DNA of 64,000 nucleotides from Helichrysum umbraculigerum (Eukaryota > Streptophyta > Magnoliopsida > Asterales > Asteraceae), in the NCBI GenBank assembly GCA_949592205.1, contig CATIUR010000003.1:78830501-78894500 (forward strand). Reading direction: 5' to 3'. The translations under genes were made by a program, and so were the position numbers. Shown here in pieces: positions 35,297 to 46,400 of the stretch (position 1 is the first letter of the stretch; the number at the start of each line of letters is the position of its first letter). The notes beneath the pieces were generated by a model. It searched no databases, had not been told where the DNA came from, and was given only the letters and a program-made list of their open reading frames with translations.

Positions 35297-36480
35297 GCTA
35301 CACTTAAATCATGTGTGACAAAATCGACTCTATGCTATAGTCACACAAACCATTACTCCATGTGACCAATAAGGTCTCATGATATAGCCACACAAACAGC
35401 ACTGAATGTGACTAATATCAAATTTAATGATAATCGTTTTTGCCCATTTTAGCTTTAAAAAATAGTCACAAGAATATTTAACAACGTGACTGTTGTGAAT
35501 ACATTGGTCACATATAATCACCCAAAATGTGGCCATAAACATCCTATTGGATACACATTTGTGATATGGTGTGGCTATTACCATTCCATATAGTCACATG
35601 ATCGGGCTAGAAATTAGGGTGACTATACACATTACGTTTTGCCATTCTAAGTTTCTAACACACACTAAACTTTAGACACACATAATAACTTATGTGACCA
35701 TATGTACCTGGCTTCGGCTACACTAAAATCATGTGTGACAAAATCGACTCTATGCTATAGTCACACAAACCATTACTCCATGTGACCAATAAGGTCTCAT
35801 GATATACCCACACAAACAGCACTGAATGTGACTAATATCAAATTTAATGATAATCGTTTTTGCCCATTTTCGCTTTAAAAAATAGTCACATGAATATCTA
35901 AAAACGTGACTGTTGTGAATATATTGGTCACATATAATCACCTAACATGTGGCCATAAACATCCTTTCGATACACATTTGTGATATGGTGTGGCTATTCT
36001 AACGCGATATAGTCACTGATCGGGCTAGAAATTAGTGTGACTAAACACATTACCTTTTGCCATTCTAACAAACACTAAACATATGGTCACATAATAACTT
36101 ATGTGACCATATGTACCTGGCTTTGGCTACACTTTAATCATGTGTGACAAAATCGACTATATGCTTTAGTCACATAAACAATTACTCCATGTGACCATAT
36201 AGTGGCGTTTGGTCACATTGTTCAAGTGTGTGACAAGATTTGTCACGCGTTCCAACTTCATGTGTGACTAAATGAAATGCAAAAATTTTGCAGTTCCCTT
36301 TAGCCACATAAATGTTCGAAGGTGTGGCAAATACGTTTCAGAATGGTCACACGATTGGAGTTCATGTGTGGCTAAATAATAACGTCCAGTTTTTTTTTGT
36401 CCCTTTGGTCACATAAATATTGGAATGTGTGACCGTTTCAAATAGACCATGTGTGACGAAAGCCCAAATTTGTACTAGTG
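35297..36480. repeat. Right subterminal and terminal repeats of CACTA-1
   Basis: Two ~420-bp near-identical units (starting about 35297 and 35715) plus a partial third, rich in TAGTCACA and TGTGACCATAT, then single motifs and the terminal repeat GCCCAAATTTGTACTAGTG. Confidence 0.88.
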
Positions 36481-36483
36481 GTA

Positions 36484-37646
36484 CGGTACTCACCAATGTG
36501 GTCTCGAAGCGTATGTCAAGAGCAAGTTCTAATTCAGATATACATGCATCGGCACACACAAGAAATGAACAATGTAGCATTAAAGATGAATGGTTTTAAG
36601 GCTCAAGTCCTCACTGCAAATGGGTTGTATGTGCCTAGTCATGTTCTTATTAGATTATCATTTCTTGCTTAAGCAATTATTAACTTATTTTCCTTAGATT
36701 TTAAAAACAACTTATTCATATTTTGAAAATGACTTCTCTTAAAAACATCAAAACTCAAAAAATTCAGAGTTAATCGGGGGATTAAACTCGTTTTTCTTTT
36801 GAAAAAGGGTTTTGAAAATTGAAAAATTTTGAAAAATTTAGAGGAACATTTTCTGTGTTAACTATTTTGAACTAAAATCATTAAAACAAACTAAGGTATT
36901 CTATACCTGCTATCCCACACTTAGAGGAACATTGTCCCTAATGTTCTCTTGAGTTGAGATTGTAAAATCCCACACTTAGAGTTTGAACATGTAAGAAAAT
37001 GTTTCTTAAGTGTTTTGTTTTGGGGTGGAATCCCACACTTAGTGATAAGTTTAGGATAGAGTATAGACTACTTTTTATTATCACACTAACAAAACAATTA
37101 AACATGAAAAAGATAAAACAGATAAAAGAGGAAAGGATCAGATACTCCCAAGATAGTAAGTTGCACAGGAGCTGAGTTTCTGAATTTACAGAAGAAGATG
37201 TGGCCAAGATCTGCTTCTGAGTTCTTTATGAGGATTGGCTCGGCTTCAAGCGACTTTGCTTATTTCCATCTCATCATCTCAATTTTATCCTCATGAAGAG
37301 ATCTCTTAAGTGTGAACACGTTGGATGTACCCATTTTACAAACTCGGTTTTGTTTTTGCAAATGAAAAGAAATCACTGTCTTGGATTTTGAAAGATATTT
37401 TCAAACACAAACCAGTTTTATAAATCATGTGTTTTTAAACGAGTTTGAGCATAATGCATAAAAGTAGTATGCAAGTACTTCAAATGCTCGAAACACAAGA
37501 TGATTTTCCTATTCATCCGAGAACAGTGGTTTATTTGCAAAATGAGCTATGTTAAGACGTTTTATATAACAGTTGGGTTCACCCAAGTGTGAAGGATAGT
37601 CGGAGATCTACTTCATTTCTCAGATTCTCTTTCTTTCTTTTATTCC
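36484..37646 (-). other. Athila-1 3' non-coding region with PPT-like copies
   Basis: Internal Athila-1 sequence between the third coding region and CACTA-1. On the minus strand CTAAGTGTGGGAT occurs ending at 37030, 36967 and 36912; the last is preceded by the hairpin GAACATT-AGGGAC-AATGTTC (36946-36927). This mirrors Athila-2. Short ORFs are not accepted. Confidence 0.65.
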
Positions 37647-37725
37647 ATGGGTTGCCTCCCAAGAAGCGCTGCTTTTAAAGTCGAGAGCCTGACTTTATTC
37701 CATGGGTTGCCTCCCGAGAAGCGCT
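37647..37725 (-). promoter_or_regulatory. Duplicated post-ORF hairpin motif, Athila-1
   Basis: Two copies about 55 bp apart of AGCGCTTCTNGGGAGGCAAC (minus strand) directly after the stop of the last coding region; same motif and position as 23195 in Athila-2. Confidence 0.65.
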
Positions 37726-37764
37726 GCTTTTAGAGTCGAGAGCCTGACTTTGCCTTTCTTCAGT

Positions 37765-39204
37765 CTAGTTGGTGCTGGAACCTCCAGGGTCGGAAGTGCT
37801 TAGAAGTGGAACCCTGGGATTGCTTGGATAGATCCTCAGAAAGTGGCAAGAAATGATTTCAACAATGTTTGGAATCTCTTCTGAAAAGATAGGGAAACTT
37901 TCAAGATGTTGCTGAGTAACCCTTTTCATGTGCAGAAGGTCCCAAGTGATATCCCTGATTGCTCTGGATATAGGTCCGCGGGAATCAACTATAGAGAAAC
38001 CATCAGATTCAATCATTTCTCTCTGAGGGTGCTGTTGTCTGAATGAGTCCATGAATCCGAGAAATTGGAGGTGTAGAGTATCGTGATCTGCTATCCCAGA
38101 GTTCCCTCTTATTTCTCGAAATGAATCATGAATATCCTGGATGAGCTTGGTCTGGTGGTTGGTGAACGTGAGATTTGAGTCTTTGAAGGTGTTGCACACA
38201 ATATCGTACACCTCACGTAAACCATAGTGAAATATCTGTCGATGCTCGTCCGGATTATCCTCAGCAAAGATTTCTTGGATCCGTTCTGTGAGGAAGTTCG
38301 CGATGTTAACCATCGAACCTTCTGGTATAGAGGAAGGGATGTCACGAGACCTTTCTGTGAAACTCACATACTCGAGATCTTCAGCAATCTTGTGAGCATG
38401 GAACTCAACAGTGCAGTCGATGTAGAACCTGTGAGGAGAAGTCTCGTCCATGTGGTCGTTCCTTGCCATAGAATTAAGTATGCCCCGAAGATTATTCATC
38501 AGTCTAATGTCAGCATCTGCATCAGGGTTTCCAGTAGCACGGTACATTTCCTCGTGAAATGAGTGTAGAAACTCACTTTTCTCTCGGGAATATGGAAATG
38601 CGGATCTAATCAGAGTGTCATAGATCTTCCTGTAGATGCGCTTCTGTTCTTCAAAGAACTCCAGCTCTTTAGATGTAGGGCTAGCATTTTGTTGCAGGAG
38701 CTGAGCGGCGAGATCTTCGGCGAAGGCATTGAGACGATTGTGGAAGAATCTGTAATCTTGGGAATTCTCGGCTTGGTTGACTTCAGACTCGGCTATAATT
38801 TCCTCGATCAGGGCCTGCTGTCGTGGAGTGTATTCATTGGTAGATTTGAGGATAATGCTAGTCATAGTAGGTATGTCATCTTCAAAGTCTTCGATAGCAC
38901 TTATCATCTCCTCATGGCTAGTGATAATCGGAATTCCTGGAGAAGGTGGATCCGCTGGAGGCGTAGGAAGATGGATAGACCGGATATCTATTGGAATGTC
39001 AGTGTAGACGACATCATCCATGTCACTTTCTATGAATGGAGAATCCCTAGCCTGGGAATCAGGGAACTCAACATGATCAGATGGTGGCTGGGTGTCATCG
39101 GTGATTTGAGATATCGGTTGTGAAGAGTGCATCTCTATGTCTCTCTCCTCCTGAGAATCAGTACCTCGGCTGGATTCAGAGGTGCTTCCAAATTCGAACA
39201 GGGT
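37765..39204 (-). CDS. Athila-1 third coding region, unknown function (455 aa from first ATG)
   Basis: ATG at 39132 gives 455 aa, but the same frame continues upstream into the protease region, separated only by one TGA (39207-39205). It may therefore be the C-terminal part of a gag-pro-X polyprotein. The first ~100 residues are acidic and Pro-rich (PTPPADPPSPGIPI); the rest looks all-helical, with repeated Asp/Glu, Phe, His and Ile (FFEEQKRIYRKIYDTLIRS, FHEEMYRATGNPDADADIRL, FHYGLREVYDIV). None of the catalytic blocks of reverse transcriptase, RNase H or integrase is present and I recognise no domain. It occupies the place of pol. It ends just before the hairpin motif. Confidence 0.6.
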   Translation of the reverse strand, partial: TLFEFGSTSESSRGTDSQEERDIEMHSSQPISQITDDTQPPSDHVEFPDSQARDSPFIESDMDDVVYTDIPIDIRSIHLPTPPADPPSPGIPIITSHEEMISAIEDFEDDIPTMTSIILKSTNEYTPRQQALIEEIIAESEVNQAENSQDYRFFHNRLNAFAEDLAAQLLQQNASPTSKELEFFEEQKRIYRKIYDTLIRSAFPYSREKSEFLHSFHEEMYRATGNPDADADIRLMNNLRGILNSMARNDHMDETSPHRFYIDCTVEFHAHKIAEDLEYVSFTERSRDIPSSIPEGSMVNIANFLTERIQEIFAEDNPDEHRQIFHYGLREVYDIVCNTFKDSNLTFTNHQTKLIQDIHDSFREIRGNSGIADHDTLHLQFLGFMDSFRQQHPQREMIESDGFSIVDSRGPISRAIRDITWDLLHMKRVTQQHLESFPIFSEEIPNIVEIISCHFLRIYPSNPRVPLLSTSDPGGSSTN

Positions 39205-40491
39205 TCATGGCGCATATGCATCGAAGTTTTGAATCCTTCGGGAAGGCTCTCTTGAATGCAACTCCGGTAATCGGGAAGCTTTGTAAGCTGAGATCTTCAT
39301 CAGGAGTTTGTCTCTAAGCTCTGGGTGTTGTTTTGCTAACGCAATGGTTTTCTCGATGTTTAATAGAGCGTCGAGTCGAGGCGAGATAAGAGGCTTAGAG
39401 GGGTCCATGACAGAGGCTATAAGCCTTTCCATGGTTATGCCGAATCCTGCATCATATGGTTCATCTGTAGGTGGATCATCATCTGATTCATTATCTGACA
39501 GGGGAATAGCGTTCTCGATCTGCATGATTTCTTCTGTCGGATAGTGAGAATCAGGTAAGCAGCGATGCGGTGGGGTGGATTGGTATAAGTCCTCCTCTGG
39601 GTCTTCCTCCATTTCTTCTTCGGATTCCTCCATTTCTTCTTGTTCAGGTTCAGTTTCTTCTTCCTCCATTTCTTCCGGTTCTGACTCATCTGGCTTGGAA
39701 TCTTCATTCTCTTCTTCTGACTCTGACTCTTCTGTTGATGATATGAGGCAAGTGTGCTCATCTGGTATGTAGGTGTCTGATGGTTCTGAATCATAAGTGT
39801 CGTCGTCCGAAGTGATCCTGCCCATAGAGATGGCGTATATCTCTGATTTCTCTGCAAGAAGCTCATCAGCCTGATTGATTCTGAATGCAACAGTTTGTCC
39901 ATGTGCTCTGAGGCTGATAGTCTGCGAGTAAACATCAATAATAGCACGAGCAGTATTCATAAAAGGCCTTCCTAGGATAATGGGTACATTGATGTCTTCC
40001 TGAATATCCATCACTACGAAGTCAGTTGGGAAACAGAACCTATCCACTTTTACCATGATGTTCTCAGCTATGCCTCTAGGATATCGGATTGTTTGATCGG
40101 CAAGCTGGACGCTCATTCCAGTGGGTTGCAGTGGTCCTAATTCAAGTCTGGAGTAGAGTGAGTAGGGCATGAGGTTGATGCTCGCTCCGAGATCGGCCAA
40201 GGAACGGATCATGCCAGAGTGATAGATAGAGCAGGGCAAGGTGAATCGGCCCGTGTCTCCTAGTTTTTCCGGAAGGGAATTCTAAATGACGGCGGAGCAT
40301 TCAACGTTGAGAGAGATTTTAGGTACTCCGGGTACCTTTTCCTTAGTAACCAGCATGTGTCGAATATACTTGGAGCCGGAAGGGATTCTAGACACGGTGT
40401 CTAAGAATTTTCCATCGAGCTTGAAAGATTTAGCGTTGTATCTTTTTCCGATACGATGTGGGAAGGGGACTCGAACTTCCTGAATAGAAGT
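39205..40491 (-). pseudogene. Athila-1 aspartic protease region
   Basis: The frame carries LPEKLGDTGRFTLPCSI, then the active-site block LADLGASINLMPYSLY, a flap-like segment (QLADQTIRYPRGIAENIMVKV) and IILGRPFMNTARAIIDV; this is the gag-polyprotein aspartic protease of Athila elements. It is followed by a long Glu/Ser-rich acidic stretch. Upstream it is linked to gag, but a frameshift near 40490 and an in-frame TAG (40284-40282) break the connection; a TGA at 39207-39205 separates the next region. The catalytic Asp-Leu-Gly-Ala is intact. The protease would cleave gag during particle maturation. Confidence 0.82.
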
Positions 40492-41642
40492 AGGTACGGT
40501 TTGGTCTCAACTGTCATCGGGACAGGAGTAGGGTTCTTCATCGGAGAAGATGTTTCAGAATGGCTCGGTGCCTTCTGGTTATTCGTGGAGTTCAGAGTCT
40601 TGGCTTCCTCAACGTGGGGGTTGTGAACAGTATTGCTCGGTAGCGATCCTTGGGGACGAGTGTCAAGACGGTGGGCTAACTGACCAATTTGATTCTCGAG
40701 GCTCTTGAGAACCGAGATTTGATTTCGAAGGAATAGGTCGGTTTGATCTTGTCTAGCTGTCGTCTTCTGATTGAAAGCGTTCTGCCCCTGGATAAACTTG
40801 TTCAGGTTGTCATCAGTGCTTGTGACTGGGACGATTGTCTTCACCGGTTCAGCAGGCTGGGTATCCTCAGTGGCGGTTAATGGAAGTGGTTGATTGTATG
40901 GAAGTTGTGGCTGTTGTGGGTACATCGGATATCGAGGCTGAAACCTGGGTGGTTGATTGTTCCGTGGAGGAAACTGGGTTCCTCGTGCTCTTGGCGGAGA
41001 AGTTCTAGCGAAGCCAGGTGGATTTTGTTGTCTGGTTGGGAATTGAACATAGTAGACAGTTCCGTCGGTAGGATCTTCATACTCCACAGCGTATTCCTCG
41101 GTAGGATGATGGGCACAGTTCTGGCAAGCCTGAACTTGGTGAACCTGCTGCGGTTGCTTCTTCAGTTCTCCAATCTGCTTCGTTAGAGTTTCGATCTGCT
41201 CGCTCAGAGATTTGATTGCTTCAGCTTGCGCGGTGCTTGCAATAGGCAGGGATGAGGATTGCTCATCGGACTTCCAGTCGTGGTGATGCATCGTCATGTC
41301 TTCGATTAAGGCCCATGCTTCATCATCGGTTAACTTCATGAGATTGCCTTGAGCAGCTGCGTCAAGCGTGATGCGATGGATAGGATTGATACCATTATAG
41401 AAAGTATAGAGTTTATCAGTTTTGGTCATCTGGTAGTTGGGACATCTCCTCACCAAACTCTTGAATTGCTCCCATGCTGAGTAGATTGACTCGTCGTGAG
41501 CTTGTGAAAAGTTCGCGATGTCATTCTTGGCTTTAGTTTCTTTGGACGGAGGGAAATATTTCGTAAGGAATTTGTTTCCCATGTCCTCCCATGAGGTAAT
41601 TGATCCGGTGTCAAGCCCCTCAAACCAGCTCAAAGCATGTAA
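40401..41642 (-). pseudogene. Athila-1 gag, C-terminal part
   Basis: Frame of about 410 residues starting at the CACTA-2 insertion. It has the Retrotrans_gag core (SITSWEDMGNKFLTKYFPP, FKSLVRRCPNYQMTKTDKLY, FYNGINPIHRITLDAAAQG), a coiled coil (IKSLSEQIETLTKQIGELKK), a partial zinc-knuckle-like CQNCAHH lacking its last Cys, and a Pro/Gln-rich tail. Gag builds the virus-like particle. The N-terminal part is at 56527-56799; the 3-bp duplication taa at the insertion keeps the two parts in register. The frame shifts near 40490, before the protease. Confidence 0.85.
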
Positions 41643-43445
41643 CACTAGTACAAATTTTGGCTTTGGTCACACCAGAAAAGTGTGACGAAAAACATATGGT
41701 CACACTCGTTTTTTCAGCGTGTGTGTGACTAAAGGTGCCGTCACCAAAGGGGTCCATACGGTCACATTACATGGTTAGTGGCCGTATCCATCTAAAAAGT
41801 GTGACGAAAACCATAAAATGTGTGACCGTATGCTCTTTAAAATTAAGTGAAAGTGTATTTTGTGTGACTATTGTCCATCCAATGGCCACTTGAATTGTAG
41901 GTTCGTGTGGCTATTTGTAACATTTAGTCACACAACGAGTGTTTTTTTTTTGGGATTTGGTTACATAAATTTAAGCCAAGAGTGACCAAAAGTGTTAATA
42001 AGTGTGACCATATGTTCATTAAAGTTAGCTAAACGTGTATTTTGTGTGACCATATGCTTTGCAATGACAAGTAAACTTATATTTTGTGTGACTATTGCCA
42101 ACCAATGGCCACTTTATTTTTATGTTTGTGTGGCGTTTTGTATCATTTAGTCACACAAATAGTGATTTATTCTTGTATTTGGTCACGTAAAATTAGAGCA
42201 AAAGTGGCCGTAGGTGATAAAAAGTGTGACCGTATGGGCTGCAATAACAAGTAAACTTGTATTTTGTGTGACTATTGCCATCCAATGGCCACTTTATTTT
42301 TATGTTTGTGTGGCATTTTGTATCATTTAGTCACACAAAGAGTTATTTATTCTGGGATTTGGTCACACAAAATTAAGCCAAAAGTGGCCGTATGTGATAA
42401 AAAGTGTGACCATACGGGCTGCAATGTCAAGTAAACTTTTATTTTGTGTGACCATTGCCATTCAATGGCCACTTTTTTTTTATGTTTGTGTGGCGTTTTC
42501 TATCATTTAGTCACTCAAAGAGTGATATACTCTGGGATTTGGTCACACAAAATTAAGCCAAAAGTGGCCGTAGGTGATAATAAGTGTGACCATATGGGCT
42601 GCAATGTCAAGTAAACTTGTATTTTGTGTGACTATTGCCATTCAATGGCCACTTTTTTTTTTATGTTTGTGTGGCGTTTTGTATCATTTAGTCACTTAAA
42701 GAGTGATTTATTATGGGATTTGGTCACATAAAAGTAGATCAAAAGTGGCCGTAGGTTATAATAAGTGTGACCATATGCTTTGTAATGTCAAGTAAACTTT
42801 TATTTTGTGTGACTATTGCCACCCAATGGCCACTTTATTTTTATGTTTGTGTGGCGTTTTGTATCATTTAGTCACACAAATAGTGATTTATTCTTGGATT
42901 TGGTCACGTAAAATTAGAGCAAAAGTGGCCGTAGGTGATAAAAAGTGTGACCATATGGGCTGCAATGACAAGTAAACTTGTATTTTGTGTGACTATTGCC
43001 ATCCAATGGCCACTTTATTTTTATGTTTGTGTGGCGTTTTGTATCATTTAGTCACACAAAGAGTGATTTATTCTGGGATTTGGTCACACAAAATTAAGCC
43101 AAAAGTGGCCGTATGTGATAAAAAGTGTGACCATATGGGCTGCAATGTCAAGTAAACTTTTATTTTGTGTGACCATTGCCATTCAATGGCCACTTTTTTT
43201 TTATGTTTGTGTGGCGTTTTCTATCATTTAGTCACTCAAAGAGTGATATACTCTGGGATTTGGTCACACAAAATTAAGCCAAAAGTGGCCGTAGGTGATA
43301 ATAAGTGTGACCATTGTTCACCCAATGGCCACTTGAATTGTATGTTTGTGTGACGTTTTGCATTATTTAGTCACACATAATTAATCAAACAGTGGCCACA
43401 ATGTGTGACCATATTATGTGATTACATATTTTAGTCACATATAAC
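41643..43445. repeat. Left subterminal repeats of CACTA-2
   Basis: About nine units of ~180 bp with GTGTGACCATATG, CCAATGGCCACTT, TTTAGTCACACAAAGAG and GGATTTGGTCACA. There is also a higher-order duplication of ~720 bp (41990-42600 resembles 42760-43310). Same unit type as CACTA-1. Confidence 0.9.
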
Positions 43446-43591
43446 AAATCAATAATTTGTGTAACAATATGAATTATGTAGTATATAACACCACAAATTA
43501 AATTTCAATGTAAATAATTCAATGTACAAATCAATAATATAATTGGATTGTTTAATTTACAAAATAATTACGAAAATACACTTATTAAACA

Positions 43592-46400
43592 TCAGAGTTG
43601 TAAGGACTTTTGACTATTGAGTTTTCTATTCGCTTGCTTTCGCATGGCATCGGAAGACACAAAAACCGGTCCTTTGCGCTTTTTCCTTGATACTTCTGGT
43701 GCAGTTTTGGTCTCACCAAATGCCTTTTGTCCAGTAGTTGGTGGTGTTACCTGTACAATAAACAAGGGGCATATGGATCAAACACCAAATTAAATATGAA
43801 GAACTATGTAGCATAAAAAAACGTGTACTATGTACCTCCTCATCAAAAATCACTTGATTCTTGGGCCATGCATAAAAACCACCTACTGCATTGAGAGCTG
43901 TTTTCAAACCATTGTTTCCGTTGTCCGGAATACAAGCTTCATGCACTAACGCTTTATCAACGGACACTTTGTAGAAATCCTTTGGGAGTGGTCTGCTATG
44001 CATCATCACTTTTCCTTTTGACAAGTAGACAGTACCCAAAGCAATGATGTTGGTCCTCTTTAGGTGCCACAGTTTACACTTGAATAACTAAAGAAAATGA
44101 TAACGATTATTATGTATATATATATGTCTGTATGTATGTATGCAGCAGAATTATATTAAACTGATCGAAGAATGTATGAACATTTTGGAATATATATATA
44201 CATACCTGCGGTGGTGTTGGCCTTGATGGAGACAAATCATTTTGCCTCTGTTTAGGTTGAAACGTGTTGACTTGTGAATCAGGCGTCTTGTGTGACTCGT
44301 CAGCAGATTTAACAACCAGTTCCTATATAAAACTCGGTAAGTAAGTCATGTATGTAAAATTATTAAATAACAGTGAGAAATATTAAAGTCAAATTAATTC
44401 AACTTTTTTAATACGTACACTTGTTTCTGTTGGCATTTCCACAGTTCTTAGTCCATTAGACTTGTGAAAGCTGGAATCCTTCTCACATCCAACATCACTT
44501 AATGCCACTCCACCATCCTGAACAGTATTGGAAGCGTTAGGATTAACGTCCACTGTTGGAGACACCTGCAATAAAAATTATACATTTGTTAGCAATATAT
44601 TGTAAACTAATTTATAAAAGGTTAGCATAATTAATACAACAAATGCCTTTCCTCTAATGCTGGTACAACAGTTGACAATGAATTTAGCTGATCCCCTTCT
44701 AACGCATCAAACCGACCCTTAAGTTTGGTAACCATTGACTGTGTTTCAAGAACCTGATCCTGCAAAGACTTTATTATTGTGTCTTTGTCTTGACGTGCGC
44801 GTCTCTCAGCAGCAAGCTCTGCTTCAAGTAACTTGACTTTCTCATCATTGCAGGCATTTCTGTTTCGAGCAGGAAGATTAAAAAACTTTTTGACAGTCAC
44901 TCCGCTTCCCACTCCTCGTGCATACCCCGACTTTTCGGGTCCAAATACCTTTGTCAAGGCATCAGTCCCATCATCAACCTTTAAGGTTCCGGCTTTGATC
45001 TGTGCCTCTGTGTCTTTCTGCATTACAAATTAATTTAATTCCAATAGGCAGTAATTAATTTGTTTCTTGAAAATAAACATGAATAATGTAAATGATGAAT
45101 TAGCATGTCAAAATACTTACTACGTTATCTGCCTTTTCTTTAGTCCTTTCGTCACGAAATACCCCTTCTTTGGTTTGCCTTTCTCTCAACCATAAGACAC
45201 CACGTCCGAGTTCTTCATATGCTTCAATTACTTTTTCTTCGATCTTATAATCATCAAATACACATGTAAATTAAAGTTAAAAGAATTAATTAATATATAA
45301 ACTTAGAAATTAGAAAACATAAACAAATTAGATAGTATTTAGAAACAAACATTCACAATGTAAATGTAGTTACCAGCTTCTTTTTCACATGTACGTATCC
45401 GCCTCGTCCCATAGTATGCGGATAAACAGACATGGAGCGCGCCTCTTTTGATGCATCAGACTTTTTCTTAATTACAGAACAAAAAGATATATAGTTGATG
45501 CATAAATTTGCAAACACAATAATATATATGAAAGATATATGTATGGATCTAGTTAATATAATGACCAATACCTGGTAAGCCTCGGTGCTCGTATGCTGAA
45601 CGAAAGCACCCCATTCCGGGGCTTTGACAATTGCACTATAATTGAATGGGACTTCAGTTAATTTTGAAGGAGTATCTCTGTTGGGCAGTATGTATTTTTC
45701 CCCCAACTTTCTTCTGAAATTCCTTAAGTGGGCACCAAGACGATTCATTATTGACTTTCTGTATGTGTCTTCAATATCAAAATATCGCTGCAAAATCAAT
45801 TAAGAATAAATTGCAGACTTTTGCTCAAATATGATTACAGACTACAAAACGGCTTAGTGTATTCTCAAATATACACATAAATAATACACAAATCTGATTA
45901 ACAGTAATCTGTTCTTTTAACATTAACAAATTAAATATAATTGCATAATGTATTCTCAGTGTTTTTTAATATAATAAAGGAATTAATTTAATTAAAAGGG
46001 ATCAGTTGATAAAACTTGCCTTGATTTCTTCCCAAAGTTTAGCTCTTGCTTCTGCATCGACCTTCTTCCAGGAAAGAATCTTCAAGCCTATTTGCTCACG
46101 AACAATGTCTCCTAGAAAACTTGCAAACACTACTCTGTTATCACCTATTAGCCTATGCATAGCATCGAAGGTTATCTTTAGCTTTAATGCACCCGGTTTG
46201 CTGTATTGGTTGCGAAACTTGGATAACCTTGTAATGCCCCTCGGTGGAACCACTTTGTTTGCAATTGAATTCTCGTTTCCATCGTCAGCCTCTTCATCAT
46301 CAAAATCATCGTATTGCTCTGATTCATATCCATGCTCTGCTTCTTCCTCGTAGCCATTAGGGTAAATAGTAGTAACATTATTATCGGCTTCAACATCCAT
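43592..46400 (-). CDS. TNPA-like protein of CACTA-2 (Transposase_24 region plus DUF8039)
   Basis: Exons: 46400-46020, 45787-45572, 45466-45374, 45243-45121, 45017 to about 44636, 44565-44419, about 44323-44211, 44087-43836, 43750-43592 (stop TGA). Motifs follow the CACTA-1 copy: VPPRGITRLSKFRNQYS, IVREQIGLKILSWKKV, HTMGRGGYVHVKKKL, ARGVGSGVTVKKFFNLP, a coiled coil, then DUF8039 (GGFYAWPKNQVIFDEE) and a basic C terminus. Intron 1 uses a GC donor (AAG then GCAAGT). At the end of the fifth exon this copy lacks 4 bases relative to CACTA-1 beside the donor GTATTA, which would break phase, so the gene may be inactive or use another donor. A TNPA-like role at subterminal repeats is inferred from the family. 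Confidence 0.75.

Larger units (their letters stand above)
10222..36480. mobile_element. CACTA-1 transposon (En/Spm type), carrying nested insertions
   Basis: The left end starts CACTAGTACAAATTTTGGC and the right end is the inverted CACTAGTACAAATTTGGGC (ending 36480). A 3-bp duplication gta flanks both ends (10219-10221 and 36481-36483), the CACTA hallmark. Both ends carry long arrays of subterminal TGTGACC/GGTCACA repeats. It encodes a TNPA-like gene, an F-box/Sel1-like gene and a GRF zinc-finger gene, but no Transposase_21 (TNPD) gene. It has been enlarged by Athila-2 and by a copia-derived segment; without these it would be roughly 11 kb. The target is Athila-1. Confidence 0.93.

Noticed and set aside
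38689..39772. Plus-strand ORFs opposite Athila-1 coding region
   Set aside because: Antisense shadows of acidic minus-strand sequence (Ser-rich runs from Glu codons).
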